DNA from: Sphingobacterium sp. BN32
GTDB lineage: Bacteria > Bacteroidota > Bacteroidia > Sphingobacteriales > Sphingobacteriaceae
Reading direction: 5' to 3'
Assembly (NCBI RefSeq): GCF_030503615.1
Contig: NZ_CP129963.1
Span: forward strand, 4,030,001 to 4,094,000
DNA: 64,000 bases
Of this stretch, positions 25,919 to 35,547 are shown piece by piece. Position numbers and translations under genes: made by a program. The notes under the pieces were generated by a model. The model had not been told where the DNA came from and made no database searches. It saw only the letters and a list, made by a program, of their open reading frames with translations. Every line of letters begins with the position of its first letter. Position 1 is the first letter of the stretch.

Positions 25919-28402
25919 TCAATCTCCTAGTTTTACCTGTCCGCTTCTAATGGCATTAGCTAAGTTGCGCAACCCGCTAGGCAGGCTGCCGCCCGCCAGA
26001 CGTACATATTCGCTGAGCATTAACTTTTCTTTCTGTTCGGTACTGAAAATCAGATATTCTTCCAAGGACACCTCGGTACGAAACACTCTGCTTACCACTC
26101 CTCCTAAACTGATAAATACTTCTTTGTATTTTAATGCCGGATCATTGGAGCGGTTCAGAGAAAGCACTTGGGCCTTTTCCTTTTCCGTGAGTCCCAAGAG
26201 CTCTTGGATATGATCGAACTTATTCTGGTATTTGCTCTGATCGAGCAAGATTTTGCAGTCGCTGTTGTTTATGATAGCCTGTTTAACGATTGGCGAAGAA
26301 ATGATATCGTCAACTTCCTGTGTAACTACAATCGCTTCGCCATAAAATTTTCGAACCGTCTTGAATAAATATTGTATATACTGGGCAAATCCTTCCTTCA
26401 TTAGCGCTTTCCATGCTTCCTCAATTAGGATTACTTTGCGAATGCCTTTTAACTTACGCATCTTAGAGATGAACACTTCCATAATGATCAAAGTAACTAC
26501 TGGGAAAAGAATGGGATGGTTTTTAATTTGATCCAATTCAAATACAATAAAGGGCTGCTGAATAAGATCCAGATTTTTTCGTGCGTTCAGCAAGTAATCG
26601 AACTCTCCGCCTAAATAGTAAGGTTTTAGAACATATAGAAAGTTGTCCATATCAAAATCTTGTTGCTTGACATGTTCTCTTCTTAGCTGATGGTGGTAAA
26701 CCTCTTTGAGATATTCGTAAAAGGTATTGAACGACGGAAAAATATGGGTGTTAGTCCCCAAATACTCGTAGAATCCGGTTATCGCATTAGATAAGGCAAC
26801 ATATTCGGATCGCCTAAATGTTTCATCATCTTTTTTCCAGAGTGCCAGCAGAAGCGATTTGATGCTCTCTTTTTTCTCGGTATCTAGTGAATCGCTCGCC
26901 TCCAGATAAAAGGGGTTGAATTCAAGAGGCTGCTGTTCGCTGTAGGTGAAATAATAACCTGAGACCATCTCGCACAGACCCTTATAGCTGTGACCAACGT
27001 CAACTAACACGATATGGCTGGACTGCTGCAAATAGGTCCGCACTAGATGATTTGTAAAAAATGATTTGCCGCTTCCGGAGGGTCCAAGAATGAACTTGTT
27101 TCGGTTCGTACAAAATCCTTTTGTTATCGGCTCATCGGAAATGTCCACGTGCAGGGGATTGCCGGTCAACCGGTCTCCAAGACGTATTCCTACCGGACTG
27201 TTCGAACTTCGAGCAGCCGTCTCCAAATTCAGCAGGCAAGCAGCCTGCGGTGCAAAGGTGTGGAACGTATCGTTCATTGGAAATTCTGCGGCATTACCGG
27301 GTATGCCGGCCCAAAAAATTTGTGGCGCACCGACGGTTTCCAACTTGGTGACAGCATCGATTTGAGACAATGCTGAGGAGACACGATCTTTTATCTGCTG
27401 CAATTGCGATTTATCGCTGGCCCAGACCAAGAGGTTAAAATGTGCTTTGATAGGTTGTCGCTTCAAGCTGGCAGCTTCCTGCAGAAACTCATCGGTTGCC
27501 TGGCGCGCAAACGCATTTTCTCGAGAATATGCTGAAAGCGATTGAAGCCGAAGTCTCCTACGCTCAAATCTCTCGATCGTTTTGATGCGATTATCAATAA
27601 AGATATATTGGTTATAGATATGATCGCAAGGGAGCAGTTGACCGATGCTAGATACGAAACCGATTCCTAACTTGGATCTTTCCGTCGAATATCGACTGTA
27701 GTCAATTCTGCTGCCACATACATTAGGAAGGTCGTTGACGTCCGAAAGCGAATATAGCTGACAGAAACGATCGCCAATCTTGAGTTCTTCGCCGATCGTT
27801 ATATCATTAAGTTGTAAAGGCTTTTCAGTAAGGGACAAGGTTAGGTAAGCCTCAATAAATCCTTTCTTGTGCGCGTCGCTCAGAAGCTCCTCTCTTATCA
27901 ACCGCTTAGTTTTTACCAAACCGCTATCGTTCAAAATACGTATAAACTGAGAACAGATTCCCTCGAAATCTTTTAGCCATTTTTCTTCCAGCAGCTCCGT
28001 CGGAATAAATTTCCCAGAAACCAGGCTGCTCGTTAGTGAGTTCACTGTTTTTCTGCTGCTCGAACATCGGGTTAGCATCATAAAGCAGCGATGTTTAAGG
28101 AAAGGCCTACCGTTGAAGTGTTCTTCACTGCACCGGTCTAAATGGCTGAGGCTGCCGTCATGGAAATTCGCAGTATATTTTGCTAAGTTGAACCAGTCTT
28201 GTTTATGAAAAATGGTCCCCTCGGGAAGCGTGCGTATCGCTTTAATCCACGCTTGATGGAGCGACTCGTATTCCAAATCCGACAGCGTAAATATTTCAGG
28301 CAGCGTTACCTCATAAGCAATAGTTACATCTCCCGATTTGCTGAGTATGCAATCGTGCTCCACGTCCATTATAGGGAAAATATCTTTTAAATTGATGCCC
28401 AT
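25919..28402 (-). CDS. traG: Conjugation system ATPase TraG (VirB4-like)
   Basis: A large cytoplasmic ATPase of about 827 residues that powers assembly of the Bacteroidota conjugation channel. Walker A is GPSGSGKSFFTNH and Walker B is KVILIEEAWKALMKEG, followed by the VTQEVDDI segment and the QSKYQNKFD block typical of TraG/VirB4. The start at 28402 (MGINLKDIFPIMDVEHDCI) leaves a 10-base gap to traF. The upstream start at 28441 would overlap traF by 29 bases. It is the most conserved gene of the module and identifies the element class. Confidence 0.95.
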   Translation of the reverse strand: MGINLKDIFPIMDVEHDCILSKSGDVTIAYEVTLPEIFTLSDLEYESLHQAWIKAIRTLPEGTIFHKQDWFNLAKYTANFHDGSLSHLDRCSEEHFNGRPFLKHRCFMMLTRCSSSRKTVNSLTSSLVSGKFIPTELLEEKWLKDFEGICSQFIRILNDSGLVKTKRLIREELLSDAHKKGFIEAYLTLSLTEKPLQLNDITIGEELKIGDRFCQLYSLSDVNDLPNVCGSRIDYSRYSTERSKLGIGFVSSIGQLLPCDHIYNQYIFIDNRIKTIERFERRRLRLQSLSAYSRENAFARQATDEFLQEAASLKRQPIKAHFNLLVWASDKSQLQQIKDRVSSALSQIDAVTKLETVGAPQIFWAGIPGNAAEFPMNDTFHTFAPQAACLLNLETAARSSNSPVGIRLGDRLTGNPLHVDISDEPITKGFCTNRNKFILGPSGSGKSFFTNHLVRTYLQQSSHIVLVDVGHSYKGLCEMVSGYYFTYSEQQPLEFNPFYLEASDSLDTEKKESIKSLLLALWKKDDETFRRSEYVALSNAITGFYEYLGTNTHIFPSFNTFYEYLKEVYHHQLRREHVKQQDFDMDNFLYVLKPYYLGGEFDYLLNARKNLDLIQQPFIVFELDQIKNHPILFPVVTLIIMEVFISKMRKLKGIRKVILIEEAWKALMKEGFAQYIQYLFKTVRKFYGEAIVVTQEVDDIISSPIVKQAIINNSDCKILLDQSKYQNKFDHIQELLGLTEKEKAQVLSLNRSNDPALKYKEVFISLGGVVSRVFRTEVSLEEYLIFSTEQKEKLMLSEYVRLAGGSLPSGLRNLANAIRSGQVKLGD

Positions 28403-28412
28403 AAGATTGAAT

Positions 28413-28736
28413 TTATGATTTGTTAGGTCGGATAAATACACGGCGCGAGTCGATGTGTAGGCTATTGGGCATGCGACTTATCGCCAGCTTTTTCAATAGA
28501 CCAAATTGACCATATCGGTTGCTTAAAAGGTGAATGTATCGTACCCAGAAAAGCCCCGCGATGAGCACGCCAGGCACACTCAGGTAGGAGGGCATGCCAA
28601 AAAAGTGCATGATCGCAAACAGCAGGAGCAATGCGACCAGACCAATAGCTAGATACGTGATGTATTGGGCCTTAAATCCCTTGAACATAATGGGTTGGTT
28701 AACCCCTTTATTGATGGAATAAATTGAGTTTGCCAT
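28413..28736 (-). CDS. traF: Conjugative transposon protein TraF (DUF4133)
   Basis: A 107-residue small inner-membrane protein (VirB3-like position) with two adjacent hydrophobic segments, ITYLAIGLVALLLLFAIMHF and YLSVPGVLIAGLFWVRYI. It carries the family start SIYSINKGVNQPIMFKGFKA. It lies between traE and traG with 10-13 base spacing. It is intact and of normal length. Confidence 0.9.
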   Translation of the reverse strand: MANSIYSINKGVNQPIMFKGFKAQYITYLAIGLVALLLLFAIMHFFGMPSYLSVPGVLIAGLFWVRYIHLLSNRYGQFGLLKKLAISRMPNSLHIDSRRVFIRPNKS

Positions 28737-28749
28737 AGCTCTGCCTTAA

Positions 28750-29100
28750 TTAAACGCCAAAGAATGATTTGATAACCGTTGCCACGACAACCAGAAAAAC
28801 GCAGCTTCCGAACCATGCTGCCGCCACCTTACCAGTATCGGGGTCGCCGTTGTTCCATTTCTGAAAAACCTTAACGGCACCGATAAGACCAAGTATAGCC
28901 CCTACAGCATACATCAACTTGGTACCTTCCTCGAAATAGCTACGCACCTGCTCATTGGCGGCATTGATTCCGGCGATACCATCTTGAGCATGGCCATGTA
29001 ATGTCCAGATAAAAAGTAGGAGCATGCAGCTCACGCGATGTGCTGTGGTTATGAACCACACCGGTGGTTTCCCCATCCAATCTTTTTTAGTTGTTTTCAT
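28750..29100 (-). CDS. traE: Conjugative transposon protein TraE (DUF4134)
   Basis: A small membrane protein, VirB2/pilin-like in position. The chosen ATG at 29100 gives a basic start and a signal-like helix (SCMLLLFIWTLHGHAQ). Then come the conserved GIAGINAANEQVRSYFEEGT and two helices (LMYAVGAILGLIGAVKVFQK; WFGSCVFLVVVATVIKSFF). An upstream ATG at 29151 would add 17 unlikely residues. It opens the recognisable traE-F-G series. Confidence 0.87.
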   Translation of the reverse strand: MKTTKKDWMGKPPVWFITTAHRVSCMLLLFIWTLHGHAQDGIAGINAANEQVRSYFEEGTKLMYAVGAILGLIGAVKVFQKWNNGDPDTGKVAAAWFGSCVFLVVVATVIKSFFGV

Positions 29101-29196
29101 AAAAAAATAGTTTTCGTGTTTAATAGAAAGGCCCGTCACCTCACATTCCATAGGTGATACGCTGGGCGTGGGGAGCGGGTGAGGAGCCTTTGTGGA

Positions 29197-29631
29197 TTAT
29201 TTAGCTAATAGCGCGTCCCATGCCAGGTCAGGGACGAAATCAATTTCCGCCTGCTTCAATTCGTTTTTTACCAGTGCTATAAAGCCCTGCGATCCGAGCA
29301 TACTTAATATTTCAGGATATTGAATTAATAGACCGGCAAGTACCGACATGATGCCTTCCCGGTCGATCGTTTCACCTTGATAGGGTTCGAGGTAAAATCG
29401 GAGCTGGCTAACAAACTCTTCGTGGATTGTCCCTTGCTCCGCGTTCTGGTCCCCGGTAGTATCCTTCAGGGGAGATGGATTAAGATCTGTATCTTCATTT
29501 TTCAAGCTCCCGGTTCTGAGGAGCTTTTTAAAATCCCCCTTACTGAATAACATAAAAATGACTAGGTAGTACAACAAGACAACAAGCAGTAGAGCCGTCA
29601 AAAATTGTAACCAAGTGATTTCTTGAAACAT
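29197..29631 (-). CDS. Conjugative-element hypothetical membrane protein
   Basis: A 144-residue protein from ATG 29631, preceded by a strong Shine-Dalgarno AAGGAGG five bases upstream, which decides this start over one 84 bases earlier. One N-terminal helix (FLTALLLVVLLYYLVIFMLF) is followed by a charged linker and a soluble C-terminal domain (VSQLRFYLEPYQGETIDREG, LAGLLIQYPEILSMLGSQGF). It is the first gene of the minus-strand tra series, in a traD-like place. Its function is not known. Confidence 0.6.
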   Translation of the reverse strand: MFQEITWLQFLTALLLVVLLYYLVIFMLFSKGDFKKLLRTGSLKNEDTDLNPSPLKDTTGDQNAEQGTIHEEFVSQLRFYLEPYQGETIDREGIMSVLAGLLIQYPEILSMLGSQGFIALVKNELKQAEIDFVPDLAWDALLAK

Positions 29632-30143
29632 AAAAGCCTCCTTTTTTAATTTTTGGTCTGAAATTGCTGAACATGATGTGGCAACATTAACGATGTTTAA
29701 CCTTTGCCATAGCAAAGCAAAACCAAATCGCTAGGAAGCGCAAGCACAAATTTATTCTGTACCCTAAGTTGTACCTCTTCAAGCAATGTACTGTGTGCAA
29801 CCTGCTGGAGAGGGATAAAGGCTGTTAATCCCTCCCACTCAAGTTTTCTTCTAGGGTTGACTCGAACCGTATTCAGAGGGTATATCGGAAGTAACTGCTG
29901 AGTCCCCTATCTTTCATCAGAGATGATAGATCAAATGACCTTGGGCGATGCGGGCTGAAAAGATGTGGTGGGATTCTACAGGTAGAATATACATCTGTTT
30001 GGGAAGAAGCAGATTGTCGAGATTCTCCGCTGAAAAGCTCGAATGGAAGGTTGTCGGTCGATACTTTTAGTTAATGGAGCGCCTACATTAACGTTGGCAA
30101 TATCCCAGAAAAGATAACGCGCCGATCTCGATAAGCTGAAATA
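29632..30143. other. Intergenic between tra module and SusC/SusD unit
   Basis: About 510 bases with no open frame of note. It separates the first tra gene from the terminator of the SusC/SusD operon. It presumably holds the tra promoter; no clear TAnnTTTG box was pinned down. Confidence 0.4.
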
Positions 30144-30175
30144 AAAAAATAGCCAGCCCCTGTTTTGGGCTGGCT
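30144..30175 (-). terminator. Terminator of the SusC/SusD operon
   Basis: AGCCAGCCC (30151-30159) and GGGCTGGCT (30167-30175) form a perfect 9-bp stem, and seven A on the plus side (30143-30149) give a U-run on the minus strand. It lies 130 bases after the SusD stop. Confidence 0.85.
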
Positions 30176-30305
30176 ATTGATAGAAGTTGAGTTCACGCTG
30201 GGCAGCGATAAATAAATATCCCATAAATGCGTAGAGCTGTTTATAATTTATCACGCCAAACAATGTTGAACAGCTACGAGTATCCCTCATTTGAACTCAG
30301 AGTGC

Positions 30306-31982
30306 TTACCAACCTGGGTTCTGACCTAAGTTCGGGTTTCTATCGATTTGAGTCTGCGGCACGGGCCATAGGTAGTTTTTAGGGCTTTCGAAAGCTCTGT
30401 TCCACTGTACTACCAAATATCCTTCTGCATTCTTTCTATACGCGGAGCTTGCTAGCTGCCCAAACCAAGATGCTTTTACGCCTTCAATATCTTTACCCAA
30501 TCGATCACCTTCTTTCCATCGGCGAACATCAAAATAGCGCTGTCCTTCCAGAACAAGCTCGACGCGACGTTCACGGCGGATTTCCGTACGTATATCCATG
30601 CCGTTCTGCGCTAAAAAATTCAGGTTCATATGTTTCATCCCCACGCGATCCCTTAGCAGATTGATCGACATATCCAAGTCGGCTTGCGTTAATTTACCCT
30701 GTTCCATTCGTGCTTCTGCATAAGTCAATAATATTTCTGCGTAGCGGATATGATGGATATCGTTATCATCTCGGTTGTAATTGGGCACAGCAGACAGCTC
30801 TACATATTTTTTATAGTAATAGCCAGTTGTAGTTACCGATCCGCGTCCGTCCTGGGTAAATTTGGGTACCATGAAAATACTTGGATCTGGATTCTGCGCT
30901 ACAGGGCGACCGTCATATCGTCCTCCCCATTGATCTCCGGGCACCAAGATGGTCTGGGTCATTCGGGGATCGCGATTTTTAAATACATCTTGGTAGGTCG
31001 CATCGCTATAGAGCGGTGATTTCTCGATCGGCAGCCCATCGATACACAGGTAGGAATCTACCAGTGATTTAGTCGGCACGAAACGCGCAAATTGGTCGGG
31101 TACTTGAATCTCTCGACTTAAATTGTGCATAATCACGTCCATTTTGTGGAGTCTTGCGAACAAGGTCTCTTGATTTTTTCCAGATGCCAATTTCCCATTT
31201 CTAGTGAATAGGTCGTGATAAGACGTTTTGGGATCGCCCGTCGTATAGAGCTTGTACACCCCCATATCCATTACCTGTTTTGCTGCTTTCTCGGCTACCT
31301 CATATCGCTGATAAGCTAGTGCAATTCTGGCTTTCAACGCAAGCGCTGTTCCTCTGCTAATGCGGCCAAGGTCTTTTCCTGTCGGGATCTTTTCGGGAAG
31401 AACCGCTGCTGCCTCATCAAGTTCTTTAATCAAAAAGTCAACGACTTCCTCCTGCTTTTTGCGCACTTCATAAAGCTGAGGGTCATCGGGTTCTAAGGGC
31501 AATAAGATAAGCGGGATATCGCCATAGAAGGATGTTAAGAAGCTATAGCCTAGAGCACGAATGACTCGGACCTCTGCTGCCAGACGTTCGTTAGCTCCAG
31601 GTACGGTCTCTTGAGCTCGCTTATAGTTTTCCAAAAACACGTTACATTCTCTAATGTCTCGGTACATGTTGCGCCACTCGTTGTCCACTGTGGGCTGCGT
31701 CACCGGAAATACGCCAGAACCGATATCCTTATACTCGGTGGTAGTAGGCCACATGGTGTTCTCCCCCATATTCTCCATATCGATGATATTTTTGGCTTTG
31801 ACACGCGAATAAATTCCCGTTACAGCCATTTCCAATTGTTCCTGCGTCTTCCAATAGGTTTCATCGACAATTTCGTCTTGAGGGACCCGGTCTAGGAAAT
31901 CACTACAACTATTTAGGGCCACCAAGGGAACAAAGATCCATACATGTTTTAAACGAGTGATATTTTTAATGATATTTTTCAT
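30306..31982 (-). CDS. SusD/RagB-family outer-membrane lipoprotein
   Basis: A 558-residue nutrient-binding lipoprotein. The N-terminus ends in the lipobox LNSC, followed by SDFLDRVPQDEIVDETYWKT. TPR-like helices follow, then the conserved C-terminal blocks (YAEILLTYAEARMEQGKL, RREARVELVLEGQRYFDVRRW-like segment) and the PKNYLWPVPQTQID end. It should lie over the partner SusC channel as a lid that captures a glycan or peptide. The gene is 8 bases after susC. The ligand cannot be read because no hydrolase is adjacent. Confidence 0.95.
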   Translation of the reverse strand: MKNIIKNITRLKHVWIFVPLVALNSCSDFLDRVPQDEIVDETYWKTQEQLEMAVTGIYSRVKAKNIIDMENMGENTMWPTTTEYKDIGSGVFPVTQPTVDNEWRNMYRDIRECNVFLENYKRAQETVPGANERLAAEVRVIRALGYSFLTSFYGDIPLILLPLEPDDPQLYEVRKKQEEVVDFLIKELDEAAAVLPEKIPTGKDLGRISRGTALALKARIALAYQRYEVAEKAAKQVMDMGVYKLYTTGDPKTSYHDLFTRNGKLASGKNQETLFARLHKMDVIMHNLSREIQVPDQFARFVPTKSLVDSYLCIDGLPIEKSPLYSDATYQDVFKNRDPRMTQTILVPGDQWGGRYDGRPVAQNPDPSIFMVPKFTQDGRGSVTTTGYYYKKYVELSAVPNYNRDDNDIHHIRYAEILLTYAEARMEQGKLTQADLDMSINLLRDRVGMKHMNLNFLAQNGMDIRTEIRRERRVELVLEGQRYFDVRRWKEGDRLGKDIEGVKASWFGQLASSAYRKNAEGYLVVQWNRAFESPKNYLWPVPQTQIDRNPNLGQNPGW

Positions 31983-31990
31983 GGCTGTTA

Positions 31991-34900
31991 CTATTTAAGA
32001 TTAAGATTGACACCTACGACATATGTTTTCACCTGTGGGTAAAAGTTACCCGTATTTCCCGATGGAATTTCCGGGTCGTAGCCATAAAAGAAGTCTGTTT
32101 TGGTAAATAAGTTGTCTGCCGAAACAAATACTCTCATCTTTGAAACTCTCAATTTCTCCATCCATTGGGTCGGGAAACTATAACCGATCTGAATATTTTT
32201 TAGTCGAAGATACGAGGCATCTTCTATCCATTTGGATGATAAGCGCGTATTATGGGTTCGCATATAAACCAGCCGCGGATAGGAAGCATCTAAATTGTCG
32301 GGCGTCCATCGATCGAGGTGTACCTCTTGAGGCATCGCACTGTTGTTGATGAATGGATGGCGTGCTGAACCGCCTAAATAACCGTCGGCTTTACCCACAC
32401 CTTGTAAGAAAAAGCTCAAATCAATGCCCTTGTAGGCCAGATCGCCCCTGAATCCGTAGGTGTAACGTGGAATGTCGCTGCCCAATATAACGCGGTCGTC
32501 CTTCGCTGTAATTTCTTTTGCCTCAGGATTCTGAGGAACATAAATCAGGTCACCAGGGGCAACCAGATCTCCTTTTTGAAATGGAAAGTTGGGAACTAAC
32601 TTATCCCCTACCAATGTAAAGTCGCTCTGCTGTGCTATCCTATCCGCCTGAAATCCATAGAATGCATCCAACGGATAGCCTTCTAATCGAACTTTATCCC
32701 CTAAATTGGTCGCATAATTCTCCAACTTGGTAATCTTATTCTTCACATCCGACAGGTTAAAGTTTGCAGAATAGCTGAGTTCGCCTACCTTGTCCTTCCA
32801 TCCTACTACAACTTCCCAGCCCTTATTCTGTACTTGTCCAGAATTCTGCGCGGGGTATCCTGTGCCGACACCAATTACATCGGGCAATGGAGGATTTAAG
32901 ATAATCGACTTGGTGTTGTTCACGAAGTACTCGCCCGTTACGCTCAATCGGGAATTCAAGAATGCAAGGTCTAGGCCCACATTCGATTTTTCTGAGGATT
33001 CCCACGTGATGTAGCGATTCGGGATAAATGTCTGCCGAAACCCTACTTGTCCTTCATCGCCTATCGGATTGTTACTGGTGATCTGTACCGAGGAAAGGGT
33101 TGCCATGTATGGGAAGTCGCGGCCCACTTTATCATTACCTTGCGTACCGTAAGAAAGTCGCAGTTTGGCGAAATTCCAGAAGCTCTTCATATCCTGAAAG
33201 AAAGATTCTTCGGAAAGCACCCACCCCGCCGAGAAGGATCCGAACCAGTTCCAACGCACATCCGGGTGAAAGCGCGATGATCCGTCGTAACGAAAGTTAC
33301 CTTCCAATAGATACCTGCTTTGATAGTCGTAATTTAGGCGACCAAAGAACGACATGAGTGCATTCTGGTTACTGGAACTGTTATTTAACTGATTCTCCGT
33401 TCCTACTGCCAGGGATTCCAAATCCTGAACAGGCAGGTTTTGACGCGACGCCCAAAAATCGGCGCCAACCGTTTCTTCTAGCGAGTAACCCAGCAGGGCG
33501 GTGAAGTTATGTTTTTCTAAGATACTTTTTCGATAGGTCGCCGTCCCCACAAAGGTTTGGTAGGTCTGCGAATAATGATCCATGCGGATGTTATTTGGGT
33601 AATTTGACCGATAGATCAATTTATCATCATCCGGACTATAGTAATTGATTGTCTTGAGTAGTTTATTACGCTTTGAGTTATATTTTACCAAACCGTATTG
33701 TCCGCGAAGATCAAGTCCGGCCATCAGGTTTACAGTAGCCGAAATGTTCGCTGTTATTTCCTGTGAGGTAAAACGATCGGTTCCACCATCTGTTGCGATC
33801 GCCACGGGGTTACTTTGGCCACCGTGATATCCCCAACTACCATTTGAAAAACGCACCGGCACCAGCGGTCGTATCGAGGTTGCCATGGATAACGGATCAT
33901 TTCCTGAGGCCGATCCATTATATCCGCGATCGACATAGCCTAAATTTCCGTCGAGCTGCACGCGATCTAGAATTTCGGTGCTTAACCGTATTCTAGCATT
34001 GTGCCTGCCCGCTTTGAAATTATCACCGATGACCAGTCCACCTTCTCCCAGGTATCCATAGGAAGCGTAATAGCTGGTTTTATCCTTTCCTCCCTGGAGG
34101 CTCAGGTTATAGTTTTGCTGAGGGGCTGATTTTTTATATACTTCCTGTATCCAATCGGTATTGGCGAAATAGTTTAGGTCAGAACCATTTCGGGCAATTT
34201 CGATCTGATCTTGGGAGTAGGTAGGACCTTGCCCAGCATTTTCGTTTGCTTCGTTTTGAAGAATCATATAGTCCACGGATCCGAGGAACTTAGGCAAAGC
34301 TGTGGGGGTTTGCCATCCGTAATAGCTATTGAAGTTCAAGCTCGGTGTTCCCGATTTGCCTTTTTTGGTCGTAACTAAAATGACGCCATTGGCTCCGCGC
34401 ACACCATAAATTGACGAGGAAGCAGCATCCTTGAGCACTGAGATATTTTCGATATCCTCGGGATTTAGAATATTCATGTTACCTCCGGGTATACCATCGA
34501 TAACGATCAGTGGGTTAGCATCGCCCCAAGTTCCAATACCGCGAATGCGGATTTGTGGCGCAGAATTCCCTGGTCCAGTGTTATTGTTCTTAATGGTCAA
34601 TCCTGGTAATTGTCCCTGTAGCCCTTGCCCTACGTTGGCAATAGGCCGGCTTTCTAACTCATCGCCAGACAGGGTAGCTACTGCACCGGTCAAGTTCACT
34701 TTTTTTTGCGTTCCGTACCCTACTACAACCACCTCTTCCAACGCTTCATCACGAGGATCAAGTGAAATTTCCATGTTATAGGAATCCACCGTAAGTGTTC
34801 TCGGATCAAAGCCGACAATGGTCACTCTCAGCTGCTGCCCCACCTGTCCTTCGATTTGAAAGCGACCTTGTTCGTCGGTTTGTACAGAGCTTCCGGTGGA

Positions 34901-35089
34901 TAAATTACTTACCGATGCATTGGGAACTGATTCGCCGGAAACGCTTTTCACGGATCCTTGTATCGTTCGTTGTAAGGAGGCATGGTGCAAATTTCCCAGG
35001 TCTTTGCTGAGGAAGGGTGGTTTTGCATCTGCCCGTGAATGAAGTGCTAAGCCCATCGCTGCCCATAGCAATAAATTTCTTTTTTTCAT
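31991..35089 (-). CDS. SusC/RagA-family TonB-dependent transporter
   Basis: A 1032-residue outer-membrane channel. It has a signal peptide, a carboxypeptidase-D-like domain (QGSVKSVSGESVPNASVSNL), the EEVVVVGYGTQKKVNLTGAV TonB-box/plug start, plug motifs (IRIRGIGTWGDANPLIVIDG, VLKDAASSSIYGVRGANG) and a long beta-barrel ending YVVGVNLNLK. Paired with the downstream SusD, it imports a ligand with TonB energy. An ECF sigma gene is divergently placed 458 bases upstream. The unit lies between the tra and mob modules of the conjugative element as probable cargo. Confidence 0.96.
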   Translation of the reverse strand: MKKRNLLLWAAMGLALHSRADAKPPFLSKDLGNLHHASLQRTIQGSVKSVSGESVPNASVSNLSTGSSVQTDEQGRFQIEGQVGQQLRVTIVGFDPRTLTVDSYNMEISLDPRDEALEEVVVVGYGTQKKVNLTGAVATLSGDELESRPIANVGQGLQGQLPGLTIKNNNTGPGNSAPQIRIRGIGTWGDANPLIVIDGIPGGNMNILNPEDIENISVLKDAASSSIYGVRGANGVILVTTKKGKSGTPSLNFNSYYGWQTPTALPKFLGSVDYMILQNEANENAGQGPTYSQDQIEIARNGSDLNYFANTDWIQEVYKKSAPQQNYNLSLQGGKDKTSYYASYGYLGEGGLVIGDNFKAGRHNARIRLSTEILDRVQLDGNLGYVDRGYNGSASGNDPLSMATSIRPLVPVRFSNGSWGYHGGQSNPVAIATDGGTDRFTSQEITANISATVNLMAGLDLRGQYGLVKYNSKRNKLLKTINYYSPDDDKLIYRSNYPNNIRMDHYSQTYQTFVGTATYRKSILEKHNFTALLGYSLEETVGADFWASRQNLPVQDLESLAVGTENQLNNSSSNQNALMSFFGRLNYDYQSRYLLEGNFRYDGSSRFHPDVRWNWFGSFSAGWVLSEESFFQDMKSFWNFAKLRLSYGTQGNDKVGRDFPYMATLSSVQITSNNPIGDEGQVGFRQTFIPNRYITWESSEKSNVGLDLAFLNSRLSVTGEYFVNNTKSIILNPPLPDVIGVGTGYPAQNSGQVQNKGWEVVVGWKDKVGELSYSANFNLSDVKNKITKLENYATNLGDKVRLEGYPLDAFYGFQADRIAQQSDFTLVGDKLVPNFPFQKGDLVAPGDLIYVPQNPEAKEITAKDDRVILGSDIPRYTYGFRGDLAYKGIDLSFFLQGVGKADGYLGGSARHPFINNSAMPQEVHLDRWTPDNLDASYPRLVYMRTHNTRLSSKWIEDASYLRLKNIQIGYSFPTQWMEKLRVSKMRVFVSADNLFTKTDFFYGYDPEIPSGNTGNFYPQVKTYVVGVNLNLK

Positions 35090-35158
35090 AGGTGAGTTTT
35101 GTATTTCCTTTGCCAGGAAATGGTTATAGATTAATTAGCTAGGCTTTCCTAACGCGCA

Positions 35159-35166
35159 CAAAACTA
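35159..35166 (-). promoter_or_regulatory. Candidate -7 box of the SusC/SusD operon
   Basis: The minus strand reads TAGTTTTG, matching the Bacteroidota -7 consensus TAnnTTTG, 70 bases upstream of the SusC ATG. No TTTG is found at the usual -33 distance, so recognition by an alternative sigma factor is possible. Confidence 0.4.
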
Positions 35167-35392
35167 AGAAAAAAAAAGATGCATTGTAAAGTCATCCTGG
35201 ATAAAGGTTAGGTTAAGAAATCATTAAGAATCGGTTTATACGACGCTCAAGAAGGAACAAAATGTTCAAGGTCAAAAGCTAGCGTGCCATATTTGGCCGA
35301 TAATTTCATTTTTTTCCGCTATAGCTATCCATATACAGCTATTTTCAACGATTCAAGAATTTTGATGCAATACAGCGACATAAATCGTCATT

Positions 35393-35409
35393 TTGGCATA
35401 ACGCTTGCT
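35393..35409 (+). promoter_or_regulatory. Sigma54-type -24/-12 promoter upstream of second ECF sigma gene
   Basis: TTGGCATAACGCTTGCT has GG at 35395-35396 and GC at 35407-35408 with ten bases between, fitting the RpoN consensus. It lies about 140 bases before the ATG and aligns with the site at 3525-3541. The following bases are conserved too, including AG-ATTACAACC. Confidence 0.7.
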
Positions 35410-35444
35410 CTTTCATTAGCATTACAACCGTTAACATTCAACAG

Positions 35445-35476
35445 GCTAGCGCGTGGCGCGAGGCTTTCTCGCTAGC
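35445..35476 (+). promoter_or_regulatory. Conserved leader hairpin of second ECF sigma gene
   Basis: GCTAGCG (35445-35451) pairs with CGCTAGC (35470-35476), with GCGCGAGGCTT inside. Position and core sequence match the hairpin at 3573-3607, which points to common regulation of the two sigma genes at the RNA level. Confidence 0.55.
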
Positions 35477-35547
35477 TCAGTTATCTAAACCGTCTTTGAC
35501 CAGAGACATAGTCAACAATTCGTAGGGATAAACTTAACTTTTAAAAC

